Assembly: GCA_016839425.1 (NCBI GenBank)
Contig: JAEOUI010000192.1
Location: 1-16,587 of the forward strand
Origin: Promethearchaeota archaeon
GTDB taxonomy: Archaea > Asgardarchaeota > Lokiarchaeia > Sigynarchaeales > SOKP01
Length of the DNA: 16,587 bases
Direction of reading: 5' to 3'
In this document: positions 12,619 to 16,587 of the stretch, piece after piece
Numbering within the stretch: the stretch's first letter is position 1
Layout of the letters: the number at the start of each line of letters is the position of its first letter
Translations under genes and position numbers: made by a program
The notes under the pieces: model-generated
What the model was told of the DNA's origin: nothing
What the model saw: only the letters and a program-made list of their open reading frames with translations
The model's database searches: none

Positions 12619-14673
12619 ATGTTGTTGACGGAGATTTCGAAGTTATTTAAAGACGAACCTGGAAAAAAAATATTGATGTCAGGAAACGAAGCTTTTGCGA
12701 GAGGTATCTTTGAAGCGGGTGTTAAATTTTCTGCTAATTATCCTGGAACACCATTAAGCGAGGTGGGAGATTTATTAAAATACTTGTCAGAAACAGATCA
12801 GTCTTTTACATTTGATTACGCTTTAAACGAGAAAATTGCTTTAGAATCCTGTATTGGAGTGAGTTGGGCAGGCTTGAGAAGTGTAGCGATGTTTAAGCAT
12901 GTTGGATTAAATGTAGCAGCAGATCCCTTACACACATTTCCTTATTCAGGAACGAATGGAGGAATGCTTATCATATGTGGTGGCGATCCTGGTATTTTAT
13001 CTTCTACAAATGCTCAAGATAATCGGTTTTATTCATTGCATACTAAAATTCCCATCATCGAACCTTCTACAGTTCAAGAGTGTAAGACATTCGTAATTGA
13101 AGGACTTAAATTGTCAGAAGTTTATCAAATACCAATTTATATTCATGTAACTACCCGCCTTTGCCATAGTCAAGGAATTGTTGAATATGGTTCAATAGAA
13201 AAACACGATAAGATGGGTCGATTTGAAAAAAATCCAACGCGTTACGTGAACACGTTATGGAAAGCCAAGACAAATCAACAAGAATATTATAAAAAAATTA
13301 GCCAACTTGCAATAAAACGGGACTTATTTGAAACTTTCAATTCGATTAAATGGAGTAATAGTAAAAATAGCATCGGAGTTGTTTCTAGTGGAATTTGTTA
13401 TAGCTATGTTGTCGAAGCCTGTCACGCTTTGGAAATTCAACCCCCCATACTCAAGTTAGGGTTGATCTATCCAATTAATAGAGCGCAACTCATTGAATTT
13501 GCACAAAAATTTCATTTAGAAACAATCTTAGTAGTGGAGGAACTAGAACCATTTCTAGAATTATGTGTTAAGGAAGCGTTTTGGAAATTTTCGGGCAATA
13601 TTAAAAACATAAATATACATGGTAAGGATTTTTTACCCAAAACAGGCGAATTAGGCACGGAACAGGTGATCAGGTTTTTAGCAAACCATTTCAATCATGT
13701 AAATAAAGAAATATTGAGCAATATTGAGAGAAAAGAGAGCGCTCTTGTAGAAATAATCCCTTCTCTGCCCATTCGAGAGCCCACATTCTGTCCTGGGTGT
13801 CAGTACCGTCCCGTGTTTTATCAACTTAAAAAAGTTGTTACCGAACTTGGAAAAACGAAAGGTTGGGAATTTATCTATTCGGGAGATATTGGTTGCTACA
13901 CGCTTTCTGAGGCCTATCCGTATCAAATGTTAGACTGGGTAGTATGTATGGGTGCAGGAATAGGAATAGCTCAAGGAATGGTCCACGCAATTAATCCAGA
14001 AAAACAAAAACTCATTGCCTTTATTGGAGATGGAACTTTTTTTCATTCGGGAATCCAACCGTTATTAAACGCACTTAAAAACGACCTTGATATCACGATC
14101 TTGTTATTTAACAACGACTGGACGGCAATGACAGGACATCAAGAGCACCTTGCCACACCAAGAGATGCCATTAAGCATTTCGGCACAAAATCGAGCGTAG
14201 ATAAAATTGGTGTCGATTTGATTAGCATTCTTGAAAATTTAGGAATAAAAAATCTAGTGATTACTGACGCTTATGACCTTCATAAGCTTGAAAGAATTTT
14301 TTCAAACACGCTCCAGAAAAAAGGGATTAAAGTCATCATTATTAAAGAAGAATGCACCTTGGAAAAGTACAGAAGGCTAAAAAGACAGCCTAAAGGTAAA
14401 AAAGAGCAAGACATTGAAACATATTACACTCTATCGGAATCTTGCGTGAAGTGCAACGAGTGCATTGATGTCTTGGGCTGTCCAGCAATAAATGCTAAAC
14501 AAGTGCGAAAAGACAGTGATGATAACGATTTTGATATATTTGAAACAGAAACCATATATTACATTGACGAGGCTAGATGTGTTCCTGAGATATGTCCCGG
14601 TGTTTGCAAAATGTCGTGTCCAAATAATATGATACGCAAAACAACGATATTGCGGAATTTAAAGGATAATTAA
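12619..14673 (+). CDS. iorA: Indolepyruvate/2-oxoacid:ferredoxin oxidoreductase, alpha subunit
   Basis: The 684-residue protein oxidatively decarboxylates aryl or other 2-oxoacids to acyl-CoA while reducing ferredoxin, together with a beta subunit. Domains in order are an N-terminal PYR domain (MSGNEAFARG, YPGTPLSE), a transketolase C-like middle, CPGC (391-394), a TPP domain with GDG (470-472) and FNNDWTAMTGHQEH, and a C-terminal ferredoxin domain with C609-x2-C612-x2-C615-x5-C621 and C654-x4-C659-x3-C663-x3-C667; the second cluster has looser spacing than usual. GAGGT sits only one base before the ATG at 12619, so a TTG at 12625 is an alternative start. The usual partner iorB is not adjacent: a reverse-strand gene intervenes and the only iorB-like sequence (from 16257) is frame-disrupted. 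Confidence 0.92.
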   Translation: MLLTEISKLFKDEPGKKILMSGNEAFARGIFEAGVKFSANYPGTPLSEVGDLLKYLSETDQSFTFDYALNEKIALESCIGVSWAGLRSVAMFKHVGLNVAADPLHTFPYSGTNGGMLIICGGDPGILSSTNAQDNRFYSLHTKIPIIEPSTVQECKTFVIEGLKLSEVYQIPIYIHVTTRLCHSQGIVEYGSIEKHDKMGRFEKNPTRYVNTLWKAKTNQQEYYKKISQLAIKRDLFETFNSIKWSNSKNSIGVVSSGICYSYVVEACHALEIQPPILKLGLIYPINRAQLIEFAQKFHLETILVVEELEPFLELCVKEAFWKFSGNIKNINIHGKDFLPKTGELGTEQVIRFLANHFNHVNKEILSNIERKESALVEIIPSLPIREPTFCPGCQYRPVFYQLKKVVTELGKTKGWEFIYSGDIGCYTLSEAYPYQMLDWVVCMGAGIGIAQGMVHAINPEKQKLIAFIGDGTFFHSGIQPLLNALKNDLDITILLFNNDWTAMTGHQEHLATPRDAIKHFGTKSSVDKIGVDLISILENLGIKNLVITDAYDLHKLERIFSNTLQKKGIKVIIIKEECTLEKYRRLKRQPKGKKEQDIETYYTLSESCVKCNECIDVLGCPAINAKQVRKDSDDNDFDIFETETIYYIDEARCVPEICPGVCKMSCPNNMIRKTTILRNLKDN

Positions 14674-14711
14674 AATGAATAAAAATCAAAATTATAAATA
14701 TACGACATATA

Positions 14712-15896
14712 TCATTCGAGTAACCCTCTCCGATTAATGAAATCAATCATATTTATGAATTCTTCAAAATCTTGAAAATTTCCTAATCTTTTAGTAAAGT
14801 CCACGATGCTTTTATCTTGAAAAAAAAAAGCTAAAACGAATACTTTATCAATGTTAAATTCAGATATGAGCTTTTTAAGAATTTGATCGATGCTATCTAA
14901 ATACTTTAGTTGAATCCTTGAATATAACAGATCATCGAGAAGAAATCGCTTAATTAGAGGTATTTTTTCATCAAGAATTTCGTTTTCTTTAAAAAAATCG
15001 CTTAAAAGAAGTAATCGTGGACAATCGGAAATCAACTTGTCTTTTAACGAGCATTGTTGTAGAAATTCTGGGAGAATGGGTTTTAACCAAGCGATATTTC
15101 TTTCGTTCTTTAGGTTCATACATAGTATGTTTGATTCATAAATCCATAAGTGAAATAATTTATCGGCAATCGAGAAAGTCATATACGATGGAACTTCTGA
15201 ATAAAATCTCATTACTTCTTGAATCCGTTTGTAAATAATATGAGTGAGTTCAACTGCATCGAATAGGGGAGAACAAACCAAATTATACATCCAATGATCG
15301 GAAAGGTTAAAGAAAACAAGCATATCGTAAAGCTGATGCGATTTAATTACTTTTTTGCTCTCATCGGTATAATTAAAGAACTTTAAATTTAATTGCTTTT
15401 TATCATTGAATTGTTCTAATTTCACGGCGTTAGATTTGATAATATCAATCACGATTCCATTTTTTTCTACTATTACTGTGTTTACATGCATTTCGTTTTT
15501 GTAATAATGGATGACCTTGAAAGCACATAATTCCTTTCCCAAAAATCGCTCATATGGTTCCATTGCGAGATAAGAGTTCTTGTCATTAGTACTAAATCTA
15601 ATACTAGCATTACATAATTTACAATTGAAATTGATTATACCAGATCCTTCAATTACTTCGAAATCAACTATTTGATATCCTCGAATAGTCAAACTCGTAT
15701 CTAAGAATATTTGAAATTGATGCTTGCAAATAGTATCTTTTGGAATTGAAATCGTAGTTAAACCAATTTTTTTTATCATATTTTTTGGAATATGTATGAT
15801 ACTACTAAGGTGACAAGTTGGGCATTGTACTTGCACGCTTCTCTCTTTGGAATCCTTATCGCTAAGCAAAAAGGCATTATCCTTAATTTCAATCAC
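14712..15896 (-). CDS. Zinc-knuckle protein of probable Asgard-type family
   Basis: The 394-residue protein has an N-terminal region with CPTC (25-28), C57-x-H59 within IPKDTICKHQFQIFLD, IRGYQIVDF (71-79) and CKLC (92-95), which looks like a small zinc-stabilised domain. From memory, this CxH-F..F.D....RGY..DF pattern recurs in Asgard proteins, often with small-GTPase-related or roadblock/longin-like domains; this is a recollection and was not searched. The middle (about 125-160) has a strand-rich segment (HVNTVIVEKNGIVIDII). The C-terminal 200 residues are mainly helical with no recognisable active site. No signal peptide is seen. It is convergent with iorA (38-base gap) and separates it from the iorB-like fragment. 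Function unknown. Confidence 0.75.
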   Translation of the reverse strand: MIEIKDNAFLLSDKDSKERSVQVQCPTCHLSSIIHIPKNMIKKIGLTTISIPKDTICKHQFQIFLDTSLTIRGYQIVDFEVIEGSGIINFNCKLCNASIRFSTNDKNSYLAMEPYERFLGKELCAFKVIHYYKNEMHVNTVIVEKNGIVIDIIKSNAVKLEQFNDKKQLNLKFFNYTDESKKVIKSHQLYDMLVFFNLSDHWMYNLVCSPLFDAVELTHIIYKRIQEVMRFYSEVPSYMTFSIADKLFHLWIYESNILCMNLKNERNIAWLKPILPEFLQQCSLKDKLISDCPRLLLLSDFFKENEILDEKIPLIKRFLLDDLLYSRIQLKYLDSIDQILKKLISEFNIDKVFVLAFFFQDKSIVDFTKRLGNFQDFEEFINMIDFINRRGLLE

Positions 15897-16256
15897 ATCT
15901 TATTTATAATAATTTTAAGATCTTAAGGAGATTCGGTTAAAATCATTACAGCTTTTTTTATCCCCGAAAGTAAAGTAAATTACTTGATAGTCTAGTGGTA
16001 ACATACCATATTTAAGTCTTTCCTTCTTTTCGCGGGAAAATAGGGAAGTGGAATATCATTCTCGATCTATCTTAATAACTAAAGTTTTGTCATTTTTCTA
16101 TTTAATTGGATTTATATTCGTGCTACAAGTCTCAAGAAAGATTATAAAATAAAAGAATATATTTCAAGCATTTAATAAAAGTAGTCCTGAATTATATCGT
16201 TGTTTAGTAATAATAATTAAATTTTATTTCTCCTTACCATTTACAAAAGAAGAATA
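15897..16256. other. Non-coding stretch with palindrome and hairpin
   Basis: This A/T-rich 360-base stretch has no convincing gene. It holds a 13-base palindrome (15973-15985, AAGTAAATTACTT), a tRNA D-arm-like TAGTCTAGTGGTAA at 15988-16001, and a strong nested hairpin at 16018-16048 (CTTTCC with GGGAAG, inner TTTTC with GAAAA, loop GCGG). No T-arm or acceptor stem could be fitted, so a tRNA is not called. It contains the presumed divergent promoters of the zinc-knuckle gene and the iorB-like gene. Confidence 0.4.
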
Positions 16257-16587
16257 ATGAAAAAAGTGAGAATAAAATAGGAGACATATATAACATATTA
16301 TTAACAGGTGTGGGCGGTCAAGGTGTTGTACTTTTAGGTAATATATTACGAGAATATGGTTTGAGGTCTAAATTAATAAAAAATGTCGTTGGTACGGAGA
16401 CCAGAGGCGTTTCGCAGAGAGATTTTTGCGTGTTTAGCAATAATCCTGCATGGAAGGCTCGGTCTTAGCTACTATAAGATACCTCATTGACGGGCAGATA
16501 TATTCTTTAGATCAAAAATATGATGTTGAAGATTTAATATCTCCTACAATTCCAATGAACGATGCCCATCTCGTATTAGGCTTGGAA
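16257..16587 (+). pseudogene. iorB-like beta subunit, frame-disrupted and truncated by the window end
   Basis: Conceptual translation gives NILLTGVGGQGVVLLGNIL and ETRGVSQR, the N-terminus of the 2-oxoacid:ferredoxin oxidoreductase beta/gamma domain, then EGSVLATIRY and a closing AHLVLGLE, all typical of IorB. Two breaks separate these pieces. The ATG at 16257 is one base out of frame, fixed by adding one A to the six-A run at 16260-16265. A 32-base segment (16421-16452) then intrudes between GVSQR and EGSV, where relatives run straight through, and shifts the frame. Read as is, the frame stops at 16466. It may be a decaying gene or a sequencing/assembly error near a contig end. It would be the partner of IorA. 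Confidence 0.7.

Noticed and set aside
15981..16140. A tRNA gene, possibly intron-containing, starting near the TAGTCTAGTGGT sequence
   Set aside because: No 7-bp acceptor stem or TTCRA T-loop could be fitted at a sensible distance, and the region is too A/T-rich for an archaeal tRNA.
16257..16280. A seven-residue peptide gene from the ATG at 16257
   Set aside because: The reading frame of IorB resumes at once if one A is added to the adjacent A-run, so the stop is better explained as a frame break.
16414..16452. An archaeal bulge-helix-bulge intron in iorB
   Set aside because: Only one 3-base bulge is present (GCAG/CTGC and GATT/AATC are contiguous on the 3' side), and cleavage at standard positions would remove 28 bases and leave the wrong frame.

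Overview
The window looks like chromosomal DNA from a low-GC archaeon. TATA-like boxes lie about 25-30 bases upstream of several starts, some transcripts would be leaderless or nearly so, and the gene content is archaeal: an archaeal-type glycerate 2-kinase, split sulfopyruvate decarboxylase ComD/ComE, IorA and a topoisomerase VI-A/Spo11-like protein. The N-terminal CxxC/CxH module of the protein at 14712-15896 resembles a module I associate with Asgard archaea. An Asgard host is my best guess, but it is an inference. Genes are cut at both ends.

Layout. 1-2114 (minus): a truncated gene start, a glycerate 2-kinase and a small helical protein. 2394-4753 (plus): a dihydrolipoyl dehydrogenase that is visibly more GC-rich than its neighbours, then a SagB-type nitroreductase. 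4754-5063: non-coding, holding two related structured elements (4806-4877 and 4951-5028). Each has an outer stem enclosing two hairpins with matching linkers, an A/T-rich promoter-like box upstream and a T-rich 3' flank. 5064-7413 (plus): a tight three-gene operon of an acidic coiled-coil/winged-helix protein, a small basic helical protein and a Top6A/Spo11-like protein with catalytic Tyr and Toprim acidic residues, with no Top6B in view. 7438-8778 (minus): a secreted, membrane-anchored alkaline phosphatase.

8907-12513 looks like a sulfonate / coenzyme M synthesis locus. On the minus strand a ribbon-helix-helix regulator is followed by comD and comE. Divergent from it are two tandem small Cys-rich proteins with identical cysteine spacing and a fold-type II PLP enzyme resembling cysteate/threonine synthase. 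Repeated TCACYAT motifs overlap both divergent promoters. Cysteate synthase-like, ComD and ComE activities would fit a phosphoserine/sulfite to cysteate to sulfopyruvate to sulfoacetaldehyde route; the aminotransferase is not in view.

12619-16587 holds iorA (indolepyruvate/2-oxoacid ferredoxin oxidoreductase alpha), a convergent zinc-knuckle protein on the minus strand, a 360-base non-coding stretch and the start of an iorB-like gene broken by two frame disruptions. The most novel material is the tandem structured elements together with the Spo11-like operon; next is the regulated ComDE / Cys-rich / PLP-enzyme locus.
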